A stretch of DNA of 42,195 nt, taken from NCBI GenBank assembly GCA_016929335.1, contig JAFGIY010000012.1, forward strand, positions 1 to 42,195, in the 5' to 3' direction. Position numbers and translations under genes: made by a program. Positions 9,101 to 16,219 of this stretch are shown here, piece after piece; the stretch's first letter is position 1; the number at the start of each line of letters is the position of its first letter. This DNA is from Acidobacteriota bacterium. GTDB lineage: Bacteria; Acidobacteriota; UBA6911. The notes below the pieces were generated by a model that did not search any database, was not told where the DNA came from, and saw nothing but the letters and a program-made list of their open reading frames with translations.

Positions 9101-11794
9101 AAAATGCCTGGTTGCGCCGCGCGCCACGGCAGCGATGTGTTGCCCCGGCAATACATCGCCAGGCTTTTGAATCAGGTCCAGAATGCAGGCGATCAGAGAG
9201 GGAATTAAAAGGATCCCGATTACCGATAAGAGCCAAAATCCGGGTGAGGGCAAAACCATACAACCCAGCAGCAGCACTGCCAGCGCCGGAGGCACAAGAC
9301 TGCGACGTAGATTGTCGAAAATCTTCCATGCCGAAAGAGCGCCGATCGGATTCTTCTGACGCCGCCCTCCGAAACCCGGTACGCGCGGCAGCAGCCAGCG
9401 CGTGATCTGCCAATCCCCTCGAATCCAGCGGTGGCGGCGGCGCACATCCATGTCATATCCCGATGGATGATCCTCGAACAGCAGGACATCACTCAACAGC
9501 CCCGACCGCGCATAGCACCCTTCCAGAAGATCGTGGCTGAGGATCCGGTTCTCGGGGAAATGCCCGTTGATTGCGCGTTCAAACGCATCGACCTCATAAA
9601 TCCCTTTCCCGATAAACGAGCCCTCGTGAAACAAATCCTGGTAAACATCCGAGACAGCCCGAGTATAGGGATCGATGCCGGGCTCACTCCCGAACAGTCG
9701 CGCAAACCGCGACTGGCTCACGCTTGGCAGACTCACAGCCACGCGCGGCTGGAGGATGCCGTACCCCTCGCAGATTCGTTGTTTGCCTTCGTCATACCGG
9801 GCACGATTCAGCGGGTGCGCCATGCTTCCCACAAACTGCCAGGCGGAATCGCGCGGCAGTTGCGTATCCGTATCCAGAGTAATCACGTACTTCACGTTCG
9901 ATAAGACTGAAGTCTCGCCGACTACGGCTGAGAAATGGTTTCCTGAGCCGCCGCGCAGGAGCGAGTTTAGATCCGCCAGCTTCCCTCTTTTTCGCTCATA
10001 GCCCATCCAGATCCGCTCATGGGGATTCCACCGGCGCGGGCGATGAAACAGAAAGAACGGAGTTACTTTTTCGCTCCCGTATTTTTCGTTCAGCTCTCCG
10101 ATTCTTTTCCGGGCGAACCGTAAAAGCGGTTCATCCTCCGGAGTCGTCTCCTCCGGCGCGTCGAGGAAATCAGTCAGCAGGCCGAAGTGAAGGTTCGGGT
10201 CCCGATTGGCCAGAAATCGAACTTCGAGCGCCTCAACCAGATCCCCGATGCTTTGAATGCTCGTGAGCATGGTCGGGATCACAACCAGAGTGCGTGATTC
10301 CGGCGGAATTCCTTTCGAAAAATCCATCCGCGGCAGCAAATGCGGCATCACCAGAAACGTCGCCAGACGGTTCACCAGCGCCACAGCCAGATGGCTCCCG
10401 CCCAGGAGCGAAAGGACGCCAAGCAGGACGAGCTGCCAATCAGGCAGCCCTCCGATATGCGCCTTCGCCAATAGGCCGCCGGCAATAGCCGCCGTAATCA
10501 GCACGACGGCGCCCAAATATATGGGCAAAGCGAACCGGCTGCCAATGCGCCGCACCATCCCGGTTAGGGATTGGCGCGCCTTGCATGCGCGTTCGAGTTC
10601 CGGCAATCCCCTGTCGATCAGGTAAAATCCAATATGCGCCTCTCGATTGTCGCCGCCTTTCCTGGCAGCGCCATCGAGTGCCAATTGGATTGCAGTGCAT
10701 GCAATTTCTCCCTCGGACAGAAGGCTGGTTTTTGCTATCATCTCGACCACGTGACGGTATCGATCGCGAGATGCAAAATCCATTGCGGCATAGGCTCCCC
10801 CCGGGTCGGAACGCAGGGTTTGCTCGACAACGCTCATTGTTTCGACGAACTCGCGCCAGTCCATCGTTGCCAGGAACCGGAGGCTGCCGATGCTGTTGCT
10901 TATGGAAACCTGATCGGCAGCCTGCTGTTGGTTCTCCGACTGCACCATTTTGTCGATCGTCAGGCTGGATTCGGAGAGCTGCTGCTCGATCCAGGTAAGC
11001 GGCAAGGCCAGGGCCGCGCTTTGTCCCTGGAGCCGGCGAGCAAACTCCGCAACAAACGAACTGCATATCGGGGGATTCGAACGCGCCATGTCGGCGATCG
11101 CCAGAATCAGATTCTTGGGATTCTTCTCGGCAACCTCCAGCATCCGGTCTGCCCAGTAGTCGGCAAAGTTGCGATCGGTCCTGTCAACGGCGATCCGCAC
11201 CGCAATGCGTCGCAGATTTTCGATCAGCGCCAGGCGCAGCATGATCGGGACCGCCCACAGTTCGCCCAATTTCAGGGGAGTTTCGGTTTGATAGGCTGCC
11301 ACAAAACTGCTGAGACTCTCCGCGTCCACCCGGCCGTCGCCATGAGAGATTGTTTCGAGCGCGATGTCATATACACGCGGGAGCTCCGCCGAAGGACCGT
11401 TCAGCAGGCGCGGCAGTTCCCGGCTGTAACCTTTTGGCAAGTGCCGCCTGGCAGTGCTTATCTGTTCTTCGATCAGGTAAAAGTTGTCGAGCAGCCATTC
11501 CCCGGCGGGCGTAATCCGACGGTTTGCCCGAACCGCATCCTCAAGCAAATTCCGGACTTCGATGAGGACACTTTCATTCTCGTCCAGCCGGTCAAGAAGC
11601 CGGGTGCCGGCAGGTCCCATGCTCAATTGGTGCAGGCCTGCCAGAGTCTTGCCATGCGGCTCCATCTGTGCGCGGCTGAAAAGCTCCGATCGCAACAGCG
11701 GCTCATCGCTTTTGTACTTTTGCGCCAGGCCATCCCGGCGGGGATTCTTCGCGAAATGCCTCAGGTCCCCGAAAATTGATTTGCTCGCCTTCAA
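3101..11794 (-). CDS. ndvB: Cyclic beta-1,2-glucan synthase (NdvB/ChvB type, GT84 + GH94)
   Basis: Encodes about 2897 residues, the usual size of NdvB/ChvB (about 2800). This inner-membrane enzyme polymerises UDP-glucose into beta-1,2-glucan and cyclises it for the periplasm. Order: N-terminal helical region; membrane segments near residues 425-470; GT84 transferase with DTDTQLP near 638 and RRHRWIRGDW near 795; further membrane segments (about 840-1000); a glycoamylase-like domain with PTYDHTLLDQSY near 1416 and MAHHQGM near 1538; then a GH94 phosphorylase-type region with GSGDWNDGMN near 2570, holding the presumed general-acid Asp and setting chain length. I chose the TTG at 11794 because AGGAG lies seven bases upstream. 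A longer in-frame start at 11848 would overlap the -10 of the promoter found here. No defect is visible. Confidence 0.93.
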   Translation of the reverse strand: MKASKSIFGDLRHFAKNPRRDGLAQKYKSDEPLLRSELFSRAQMEPHGKTLAGLHQLSMGPAGTRLLDRLDENESVLIEVRNLLEDAVRANRRITPAGEWLLDNFYLIEEQISTARRHLPKGYSRELPRLLNGPSAELPRVYDIALETISHGDGRVDAESLSSFVAAYQTETPLKLGELWAVPIMLRLALIENLRRIAVRIAVDRTDRNFADYWADRMLEVAEKNPKNLILAIADMARSNPPICSSFVAEFARRLQGQSAALALPLTWIEQQLSESSLTIDKMVQSENQQQAADQVSISNSIGSLRFLATMDWREFVETMSVVEQTLRSDPGGAYAAMDFASRDRYRHVVEMIAKTSLLSEGEIACTAIQLALDGAARKGGDNREAHIGFYLIDRGLPELERACKARQSLTGMVRRIGSRFALPIYLGAVVLITAAIAGGLLAKAHIGGLPDWQLVLLGVLSLLGGSHLAVALVNRLATFLVMPHLLPRMDFSKGIPPESRTLVVIPTMLTSIQSIGDLVEALEVRFLANRDPNLHFGLLTDFLDAPEETTPEDEPLLRFARKRIGELNEKYGSEKVTPFFLFHRPRRWNPHERIWMGYERKRGKLADLNSLLRGGSGNHFSAVVGETSVLSNVKYVITLDTDTQLPRDSAWQFVGSMAHPLNRARYDEGKQRICEGYGILQPRVAVSLPSVSQSRFARLFGSEPGIDPYTRAVSDVYQDLFHEGSFIGKGIYEVDAFERAINGHFPENRILSHDLLEGCYARSGLLSDVLLFEDHPSGYDMDVRRRHRWIRGDWQITRWLLPRVPGFGGRRQKNPIGALSAWKIFDNLRRSLVPPALAVLLLGCMVLPSPGFWLLSVIGILLIPSLIACILDLIQKPGDVLPGQHIAAVARGATRHFAQSAFTLACLPYEACFSLDAILRTAWRMLLAHRRLLEWSPSGNGDHNNRTGLVDFCRTMWIGPAVAVVTAIFLALTTPAALGVAGPILALWFVSPVLAWWISRPLARRAARLTEGQTIFLQKLSRKTWAYFETLVGPEDHWLPPDNFQEHPAAVIAHRTSPTNMGLALLANLSACDFGYIQTGQLIERTENAFHTMEELERHRGHFYNWYDTLSLKPLLPLYISTVDSGNLTGHLLTLRQGLLALPDNKIVGTRFFDGLDDTLRILVDAAGEAVPEELAELQKHLAFDSRPGTLVEARQRLDRLAASAAMVLNAFDADGADSQAKWWAQALVRQCRCAFDELTFLAPWILIPGSADRMKEISGIEGIPTLRELARLDTKLSPAMAGAREDPDGIRTLIADASRRAGERIAAIERLVLQSGELANIEYDFLFDKASHLLTIGYNVSEHRRDLSYYDLLASEARLCCFVAIAQGLLPQESWFALGRLLTATGGQPVLLSWSGSMFEYLMPLLVMPTYDHTLLDQSYIAAVDRQIEYGKKREVPWGISESGYNAIDVHLNYQYRAFGVPGLGLKRGLAEDLVIAPYASVLALMVAPEEACRNLERLAAEGFEGRYGFYEAIDYTPSRMPRGQSNSLVRSFMAHHQGMSFLSLAHLLQGRPMQKRFESDPSFQATTLLLQERVPRALAFYSQSAESPDLPMTLNGPETPVRVFSNPDTPMPEVQLLSNGRYHVMITNAGGGYSRWKDLAVTRWREDATCDNWGSFCYIRDATSGKFWSNTYQPALKQSQSYEAIFSEARAEFRSSGRDLDTHTEIAVSPEDDIELRRICITNRSKMRRTIDVTSYAEILLASPVADALHPAFSNLFVQTEIVRPQHAILGTRRPRSSGDDAPWMFHLMAVHDAGMGEISYETDRMRFIGRGHTVADPRAMTGAWELSGSEGSVLDPIAAIRRQITLDPEGTATINIVTGIGETRDICLALVEKYQDRSMANRVFDLAWTHSQVGLRQLNATEADAQLYARLAGSIIYANSSLRADASILLKNARGQSGLWGYAISGDLPIVLVRIGDRANIDLVRQLVQAHAYWRLKGLAVDMVIWNEDHAGYRQGLHEQIMGLIAAGIEANVTDRPGGIFVRPTDQMSNEDRVLLQTVARVIISDSRGSLADQINRRRPVEVPVPSLASARIRRTEDPSTAALPRRDLIFFNGLGGFTPDGREYVITTAQGQGAPAPWTNVLANPLFGTVVSESGGACTWSENAREFRITPWNNDPVSDSSGEAVYIRDEESGRFWSPSPLPSPGATPYASRHGFGYSVFEHTEFGIRSEMWVYVAPDAPVKFTVLKVRNESGRSRRLSVTGYVEWVLGDLRSKSAMHIITEIDSNSGALFARNPFNTEFADRVAFFGVDNGTRTVSGDRKEFLGRNGTLRNPAAMTRSRLSGKAGAALDPCAAVQVPFELADGQECEIIFRLGVGRDSDDARNLAHRFRGSAAARRELEAVWQYWNHTLGAVQVETPDQSLNVLANGWLLYQTLACRLWARTGFYQPGGAFGFRDQLQDVMALIHAEPCLVREHLLRCAGRQFREGDVQHWWHPPSGRGVRTHCSDDYLWLPLAASRYVLSTGDTGVLDEPAPFIEGRPVNAEEDSYYDLPGRSEETASLYDHCVRSILRGLRFGEHGLPLIGSGDWNDGMNLVGEHGKGESIWLGFFLYEVLMRFETVARRHGDVSFSERCRHEAEGVRRNIEKNGWDGEWYRRAYFDDGSPLGSAGNPECRIDSIAQSWAVLSGAGDVERSRMAMEAVDQYLVRREHGLVQLLDPPFDKSDLNPGYIKGYVPGVRENGGQYTHAAIWAAMAFAALGDSRRAWELLPMINPISHALSPESIAAYKVEPYAVAADIYALSPHTGRGGWTWYTGSAGWTYRFILESLLGLKLEADRLSFAPCLPADWKTYKMHYRYRETVYHITILQTHVEKSGMRVTVDGVEQRDKSISLVDDRKEHRVEVRISVAQGSRS

Positions 11795-11830
11795 CGCAGG
11801 TCTCCTATTTTGGGCAGACAGACAATTCTT

Positions 11831-11873
11831 CTTATACACTGCAGGCAACCGCTGGTCAGTTCACTATTGCTCA
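11831..11873 (-). promoter_or_regulatory. Two-box-type promoter S1 (downstream box only) of the glucan synthase gene
   Basis: On the minus strand a downstream box beginning TGAGCAATAGTGAAC (11853-11873) runs into a -35 CTGACC, a 17-bp spacer and a -10 TATAAG (11831-11836). The expected upstream box 22 bp away is missing: that position falls on the edge of the long hairpin at 11887-11967. Transcription would start about 30 bases before the TTG start codon. Confidence 0.75.
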
Positions 11874-11886
11874 CACGAAAGAAGTG

Positions 11887-11967
11887 AAAAACGCCACAGA
11901 TTCCACGGATTTCACAAATTCAGGAAATATTTTGATCTGTGAAATCCGTGGAATCCGTGGCGTTTTT
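11887..11967. repeat. Long hairpin repeat, 30-bp arms
   Basis: Left arm 11887-11916 and right arm 11938-11967 are complementary over 30 bp with a single mismatch and enclose 21 bp. The arms contain GCCAC-(A/G)-GATTCCACGG and end in T5 on the plus strand. A shorter relative with the same GCCACGGATTCCA core is at 17271-17333. It lies between the divergent promoters S1 and S2 and could be a bidirectional terminator or a REP/MITE-like element. Confidence 0.8.
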
Positions 11968-11972
11968 GCTTT

Positions 11973-12010
11973 CTGCCGACCTTCTTCATGCCCGTCTGCG
12001 CCGCCTCGCT
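11973..12010. repeat. 38-bp dispersed repeat, copy a
   Basis: The 38 bases beginning CTGCCGACCTTCTTCATG and ending GCCTCGCT agree at 33 of 38 positions with 17896-17933. Both copies are intergenic. Origin is unknown; no reading frame is conserved around them. Confidence 0.5.
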
Positions 12011-12067
12011 ACGAACCTTCATGAATAATCGGATTAATGCGGATTGAAAATCCTCTATTGGCTTAAA

Positions 12068-12132
12068 TGAGCAATATTGACCGGATTTGTGAGCAGTAGA
12101 GAACTGACACGTGAATTATCAGAGGGTATAAG
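12068..12132 (+). promoter_or_regulatory. Two-box promoter S2
   Basis: Best-preserved example. Upstream box TGAGCAATATTGACC (12068-12082); downstream box starting TGAGCAGTAGAGAAC (12090) exactly 22 bp later and merging with -35 CTGACA (12104-12109); 17-bp spacer; -10 TATAAG (12127-12132). No protein gene lies downstream on this strand, only the folded segment annotated next. Confidence 0.85.
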
Positions 12133-12138
12133 AATTGT

Positions 12139-12395
12139 ATCTCGGGTTGACCGTGCGGCTCAGGTGGGCAGCGATATGCGGAACAGCGTGGCTCCGCGCC
12201 ACGGCACACTGATGGGCGAGGACGATTCCTAGCCCATCAGTGTATGCATTCGAACTCTCTTGGTGAGATCTCTAAAGGGCATCCCCACATGATTACTGCG
12301 TTGCCCCACATTCATGTGGGTGCGGGGTTGAAGTGGATTCGCCTCGAGGAGACTGCACGGGAAGAGTCAACCTGATTTCAATTCATGCTTTTTGG
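12139..12395 (+). ncRNA. Candidate structured small RNA downstream of S2
   Basis: Starting just after promoter S2, the transcript would fold into three consecutive stems: GTGGC/GCCAC (12188-12202); a 12-bp perfect stem (12206-12217 with 12232-12243) capped by an AGGA/TCCT stem and a CGAT loop; and CCCACATGA pairing with TCATGTGGG (12284-12292 with 12312-12320). In the third region a shorter local hairpin CCCACA-TTCA-TGTGGG competes with the larger one. A T5 run at 12390-12394 lacks a clear GC stem, so the 3' end is a guess. A short frame MRNSVAPRHGTLMGEDDS (12176-12232) follows AGGTGG by eight bases and ends inside the big hairpin, so an attenuator leader is an alternative. No known RNA family recognised. 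Confidence 0.45.
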
Positions 12396-12528
12396 CTTGT
12401 CCCAGTTCAATCAAATCAATGCACCATTTGTTATTTGTCAGCTAATTTGGACAGCACTGGAGTAGCAGAGCCCATCAAGCCGCTTGCATAGTAACCGCAA
12501 AAATTCCGTTTACGCGCTCTGTCGAATG

Positions 12529-13068
12529 CTACTTGTTGCGGGTGCTGAGATCATAAATCAGTCCGGCAATGCCTCCCGTAGCCGCCCCGATCCCGGCGCC
12601 CTTTCCCCCGCCTGCCAATGCCCCAATGCCCGCGCCGGCTGCGGCGCCTCCGCCAATAATCAATGCTTCCTTTTCCCAGGAACGCTTCTTGGGGCTTGGA
12701 GGCACTGCTCTTCGTTCCACAACGGTTGGATTGGAGCGGATAAATTGATCCCGGCTCATATTGCGGTCCTGGAGTTGGACTTGATACATGCCGGCCTTAT
12801 CCCGCAGATACACCGAATGACTTTCGCCTTTCTGGGGAATGACCAGTTCTGCCCGGCGGCCATCGGGCAGCGTGATGGGCACAATTGTAGCGGACATGAT
12901 GGCTCCATCCGCAGTCAATATATTCTCCGTGGTGGCGCCGCTGACGCCATATTTGTCCTCAATCGCTTTGGCATCCAGATTAGTAGCAGAACAAGAGGTC
13001 ATTACCATTGGCAACGCGAGGACCAGTACTAAAGCAAGAACAGAGCCTGCTAAACGTTTGTTACTCAT
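12529..13068 (-). CDS. Glycine-zipper lipoprotein-like protein
   Basis: Encodes 179 residues. The N-terminus is a signal peptide (MSNKRLAGSVLALVLVLALP) followed by VMTSC, a loose lipobox with Cys at residue 25, suggesting an outer-membrane or periplasmic lipoprotein. The middle is a small beta-rich domain (SATIVPITLPDGRRAELVIP). Near the C-terminus AAAGAGIGALAGGGKGAGIG and following residues form a glycine-zipper membrane motif. The ATG at 13068 is chosen because AGGAGAAAGG precedes it; the frame extends upstream without ribosome-binding site. It lies 126 bases after the 13195-14055 gene and probably shares promoter S3. Function unknown. Confidence 0.78.
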   Translation of the reverse strand: MSNKRLAGSVLALVLVLALPMVMTSCSATNLDAKAIEDKYGVSGATTENILTADGAIMSATIVPITLPDGRRAELVIPQKGESHSVYLRDKAGMYQVQLQDRNMSRDQFIRSNPTVVERRAVPPSPKKRSWEKEALIIGGGAAAGAGIGALAGGGKGAGIGAATGGIAGLIYDLSTRNK

Positions 13069-13194
13069 TTCCTTTCTCCTTTGCTTTATCCCTTGGGGTG
13101 CCATTCCCCCGGCGGTAAAATCTCGAGCCGGGAGAATGTCCATCCGGTTAAGGGTCATCAATGATTGAATTGGAACAGGCCATTATCTCAGTCC

Positions 13195-14055
13195 CTAGCG
13201 AAGCGACTGCAAGTTTAAGATTTGTGACAAAATGCCGCCCAGAATGCTATACGAGCCGTTGGATTGGCTGCCATATTGAGTGCGGCTGTTGTAGCCATCT
13301 TCATACCCGCGGCGGAAACCCTCGCGAAAATAGTGGTTGTAGTCGGTCTGGCTTACATAATAGCCGCTATAGCCGTAGTTCGCGTCCTGATAGGCATAAG
13401 AGTCTTTGTAGTTGGCGTTCCAGCGATCCTGCCGGTCCGCCTGTCCCGCGCGGAAGCCTTGATCGTAACCATTGTTCGCGGCAAGCCGGAGCTGGTCTGC
13501 GCCGCATTGATTCGTTTCGTAGAAGATGCCTCCACGCGTGTAACGATAGATCGGAGCCGTATAGTAGTAGGGATCGGTGGCGTAATCGTGCTGCTCGCTT
13601 TGGAGACGCATCTGCTGCTGCCGGATGCGCTCGAAATATTGCTGTTGATAACGGTACTGCGCCGTACGCCTCTGTTTCTGGAGCTGCGACGTGCGCTGTT
13701 CCGCGAGTCGCTGCTGCCGCTCCAGATATTGACGGTACTGCGTCAGGCGCTTCTGCTGCTCCGCAATCAGCTGCTGCTGGCGCTGCTGTGAAAGGCGGCT
13801 TTGCTGTCCTGGGGGAACGCTGCTATCGCCCCACCCGGCCTTCTTCCCCTTGTCCCAACCCGGCGGATGGTCTTGTTTTTGTTGCTGCGCTTTCTGCGCT
13901 TGCCGGGCTTGCGGTTGCTCTGTTTTCTGCTTTTTTTCCTGTTTCTGCGATGACTTCGATTTTTGATCTGCGTTGGCCGGCATGCTGATTCCCATCAGCA
14001 ATACCCCGCTGATTACGGCCGCCACACGCATCCGGTATAGGACGTTAGCTTTCAT
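13195..14055 (-). CDS. Secreted Gln/Arg-rich coiled-coil protein
   Basis: Encodes 286 residues. A Sec signal peptide (residues 1-29, ending SMPANA) is followed by a Lys/Gln-rich low-complexity stretch, then about 80 residues of Gln/Arg-rich coiled coil, then a Tyr-rich region. The C-terminal third has two related motifs, GYDQGFRAGQADR and YFREGFRRGYEDGYN, a repeat style seen in uncharacterised acidobacterial exported proteins. AGGAGG sits upstream of the ATG. It is transcribed from promoter S3 through a 150-base leader that may itself encode a tiny lipoprotein whose stop overlaps this start. I do not recognise a function; a cell-envelope structural or stress role is a guess from its neighbours. 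Confidence 0.8.
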   Translation of the reverse strand: MKANVLYRMRVAAVISGVLLMGISMPANADQKSKSSQKQEKKQKTEQPQARQAQKAQQQKQDHPPGWDKGKKAGWGDSSVPPGQQSRLSQQRQQQLIAEQQKRLTQYRQYLERQQRLAEQRTSQLQKQRRTAQYRYQQQYFERIRQQQMRLQSEQHDYATDPYYYTAPIYRYTRGGIFYETNQCGADQLRLAANNGYDQGFRAGQADRQDRWNANYKDSYAYQDANYGYSGYYVSQTDYNHYFREGFRRGYEDGYNSRTQYGSQSNGSYSILGGILSQILNLQSLR

Positions 14056-14143
14056 GATAAACCTCCTTCAGTAATCCGAGCCCCCATGGGGTGCAGCCAA
14101 AAAGAGAGGGCACGAGGAGCACAACAAACAGCATGAGAAACAT
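14045..14143 (-). CDS. Possible 32-residue lipoprotein
   Basis: A short frame MFLMLFVVLLVPSLFGC followed by TPWGLGLLKEVYHES. The hydrophobic run ends in SLFGC, a textbook lipobox, as in entericidin-like small lipoproteins. Its TAA lies 11 bases inside the next gene (overlap 14045-14055), allowing translational coupling. Against it: no basic residue before the hydrophobic run and only a weak ribosome-binding site (AGAAGAC). It lies in the S3 transcript leader. Confidence 0.3.
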   Translation of the reverse strand: MFLMLFVVLLVPSLFGCTPWGLGLLKEVYHES

Positions 14144-14208
14144 AAGCACTGTCTTCTTTTGTCATCCGCCTCCCGCCAGTTCCCGGATGGCAACTGGGGC
14201 ACATGCTG

Positions 14209-14273
14209 TTTATACCGCGGGGCGATTTGGGTGTCAGCTCCGTATAGCTCATACATGTGGTCAGAATTGCTCA
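14209..14273 (-). promoter_or_regulatory. Two-box promoter S3
   Basis: Minus strand: upstream box TGAGCAATTCTGACC (14259-14273), downstream box starting TGAGCTATACGGAGC (14231-14251), again 22 bp phased; -35 CTGACA (14232-14237), 17-bp spacer, -10 TATAAA (14209-14214). It drives the secreted-protein genes at 14055 and 13068. The upstream box overlaps the stop codon of the sortase gene. Confidence 0.85.
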
Positions 14274-14969
14274 GTCGAGTGAATGATGGGCTCCTGGGGA
14301 ATTTTTATCCGGGAAAACCCTGCGTGCGCGGACGACAAACCTCTTGGGCGCCGGGCCAACATAATAAAACGGATAGCAAGTCACCAGAGTCAGAATTGCA
14401 TCCTCGGATTTGTCCAGTACTTTCATGTCCTCGGGCTCGACCACTTTGATAGTGTCCACCCGATATCGATAGGATCCGCTTAAAGTCGTCAACCTGATTT
14501 CATCATCCTTTCGGATGTTGCGCAGCGGTCTGAAAAAAGTATCCCGGTGTCCTGTGATCGCAACGTTCCCTCCCCGGCCCGGAAGCGGAGTGCCCGGAAT
14601 ATGCCCGACCGCACGGCGTAAAGTCCGTGCATCGGTGCCTTCCAGAATCATTGCTTCAAGGCCGATTGTGCTTATTTCGATTCGTCCCAGCGGAGTGCGG
14701 CCCTTTCCTGATACGTAAATAAGCTCCGCCATTAAAGGATTTTCTTTTGCCGGAGCCGGGACAATTGAGGAAGCGTGCAGGTGTTCATCGATTATGATGG
14801 ACGGCTTCAAACCGTCCAATTCCTGTTGAAATCGCCGGGATTGGCCGGCTTGATAAAGCCGCGCGTCAAGCAGCGCAAAGGCGGCCCAGCTCAGCGCAGC
14901 GATACCGACGACAAAGAAGAGGCGCCGGGTCCAACGGATCCACGGATTATTTTGCATTGAAGGAGCCAT
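14271..14969 (-). CDS. Class D-like sortase
   Basis: Encodes about 232 residues of a sortase, a membrane-anchored cysteine transpeptidase. An N-terminal membrane helix (about residues 16-35, RLFFVVGIAALSWAAFALLD) is followed by the sortase beta-barrel. The catalytic triad is visible: H141 in ITGHRDT, C198 in LVTCYPF, and R214 in KRFVVRAR. The TLxTC/GHRDTxF pattern fits classes D/E. I chose the ATG at 14969 because AGGTGGGGG precedes it and it starts seven bases after the upstream stop; an alternative start at 14993 overlaps that gene. It is last in an operon whose first gene ends in an LPQTA sorting signal, its likely substrate. Sortases are unusual in diderm bacteria. Confidence 0.88.
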   Translation of the reverse strand: MAPSMQNNPWIRWTRRLFFVVGIAALSWAAFALLDARLYQAGQSRRFQQELDGLKPSIIIDEHLHASSIVPAPAKENPLMAELIYVSGKGRTPLGRIEISTIGLEAMILEGTDARTLRRAVGHIPGTPLPGRGGNVAITGHRDTFFRPLRNIRKDDEIRLTTLSGSYRYRVDTIKVVEPEDMKVLDKSEDAILTLVTCYPFYYVGPAPKRFVVRARRVFPDKNSPGAHHSLD

Positions 14970-14976
14970 CCCCCAC

Positions 14977-16005
14977 CTAATTCGGATCTTCATGAGGTTG
15001 CTCGCTCATCGGCAAGGGTGGAGATTTCAAGGGCGCATGGTAGCCGGCGCGGGTGCGCACAGACAGGCGTCTGCCATCCTTTGCTTTGGCCGTCACCTGT
15101 ATGGCTCGAAAGCTTCCATCCTGCTTTTTGTTCGTGGGTTGATAGGCGATGGCGTACTGGTTACGAATGTCATAAGCGATTCGTCTGCAGATAGGAACAA
15201 CTTGCTTTGCCGAGGCCGGCAAGAATGCTTCGCCTCCGGTGGCTCTTGCAAGCTTCCTGAGCGCCCGAAGGTTCCGATCAGGATTGTTCTCATCAAAGAT
15301 GCCTATGGTATAGATGATCGCGTCCGACTTCCCGGCCATAACCAAAATCTGATCCATGTTTATTTTGCTCGCGTTGTCTTCCCCATCGCTGATCACAATC
15401 AGAACCTTCTTGTCCCGATTGCCCTTCTTCAGGTGGTCGAGCGCAGCGGCCACGGCATCGTAAAGCGCCGTCATGCCGTCTGCGGTAATTCCGGACAGGG
15501 CGATCTCCAGTTGATCAATTTTATCCGTGAACGGCATATCTTTCGGAAGACCAAAGGATACATTCTCGTTAAAATGAACCACGAACATTTGATCCTCGGG
15601 ATTGCTGGAGCGGGCAAAAACCAGGGCGGAGGTAATCACTTCAGAGCGCTTGGGCCCCATGGTTCCGCTGTTGTCGATGACCAAACCTACCGTGACCGGA
15701 ATATCTTCGCAACTGAAGCATTCAATTTGCTGGGGAATTCCGTCCTCGTTAACCTGAAAATCTTCTTTAACGAGTCCCGAAACAAGACTGCCTTTGCCAT
15801 CGCGCACGGTCGCGTTCAAGACCACCATTTCAACGCTTACGCTAATCGTGTATGGAGTTTCTTCGCGGCTCTGTGAAAGCGTATATTCCTGTTGCGGGAG
15901 CATGCCCGGCAGAACAATCAGGAAAAAAAACGCGACCAGGCATCGACTCCCGGGGGCATATTTCCTTCCGATGCGGAGTTTATCGGTATCGGTGTATTGT
16001 CTCAT
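14977..16005 (-). CDS. Secreted VWA-domain protein (acidobacterial VWFA-related type)
   Basis: Encodes 342 residues. A hydrophobic segment at about residues 22-37 (CLVAFFFLIVLPGML) acts as signal or anchor. A short beta domain typical of acidobacterial VWFA-related proteins (VVLNATVRDGKGSLVSGL, then FQVNEDGIPQQI) precedes a von Willebrand A domain with a complete MIDAS: D111-N-S113-G-T115 (VIDNSGTM), the Thr of DGMTALYDAV and the Asp of ISDGEDN. This fold binds a divalent ion and protein ligands. The C-terminus is a proline-containing tail with no sorting motif. It lies between the LPQTA protein and the sortase on the same strand, as in other sortase/VWA loci. No strong ribosome-binding site is visible before the chosen start. 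Confidence 0.88.
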   Translation of the reverse strand: MRQYTDTDKLRIGRKYAPGSRCLVAFFFLIVLPGMLPQQEYTLSQSREETPYTISVSVEMVVLNATVRDGKGSLVSGLVKEDFQVNEDGIPQQIECFSCEDIPVTVGLVIDNSGTMGPKRSEVITSALVFARSSNPEDQMFVVHFNENVSFGLPKDMPFTDKIDQLEIALSGITADGMTALYDAVAAALDHLKKGNRDKKVLIVISDGEDNASKINMDQILVMAGKSDAIIYTIGIFDENNPDRNLRALRKLARATGGEAFLPASAKQVVPICRRIAYDIRNQYAIAYQPTNKKQDGSFRAIQVTAKAKDGRRLSVRTRAGYHAPLKSPPLPMSEQPHEDPN

Positions 16006-16080
16006 AAGTCCGGCCCCGTTTTGGGATCTGAGCGGCGGCCAGCAAAAGCCTGCACATGGTCGCGAAGCATCCCGCCTGTC

Positions 16081-16108
16081 GAGGGCAGGTCACATACCCC
16101 CTGCCCTC
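16081..16108. other. Hairpin between the sortase substrate and VWA genes
   Basis: Perfect 9-bp stem GAGGGCAGG (16081-16089) with CCTGCCCTC (16100-16108), 10-base loop, in the 214-base gap between 16005 and 16220. It has no T run on the minus strand, so a processing or partial attenuation site that sets the ratio of the operon's products is more likely than a full terminator. Confidence 0.5.
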
Positions 16109-16219
16109 CTTCACACCCATAAGGTCCAATTGCGGTTCCTCCGCCCGAATCCGCCGAAATCAGGAGCCCATGAGTTTGTACCGGGCCCCTCTTGACGGCA
16201 GGCACACATCCACGCTCGC

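Noticed and set aside
10571..11779. A 402-codon open frame antisense to the glucan synthase gene
   Set aside because: It lies wholly opposite a strongly conserved gene, has no ribosome-binding site and its translation shows no recognisable domain; long antisense frames are common opposite GC-rich genes.
11795..11848. Longer glucan synthase start at 11848
   Set aside because: It would put the start codon upstream of the -10 of promoter S1; the TTG at 11794 has AGGAG at ideal spacing.
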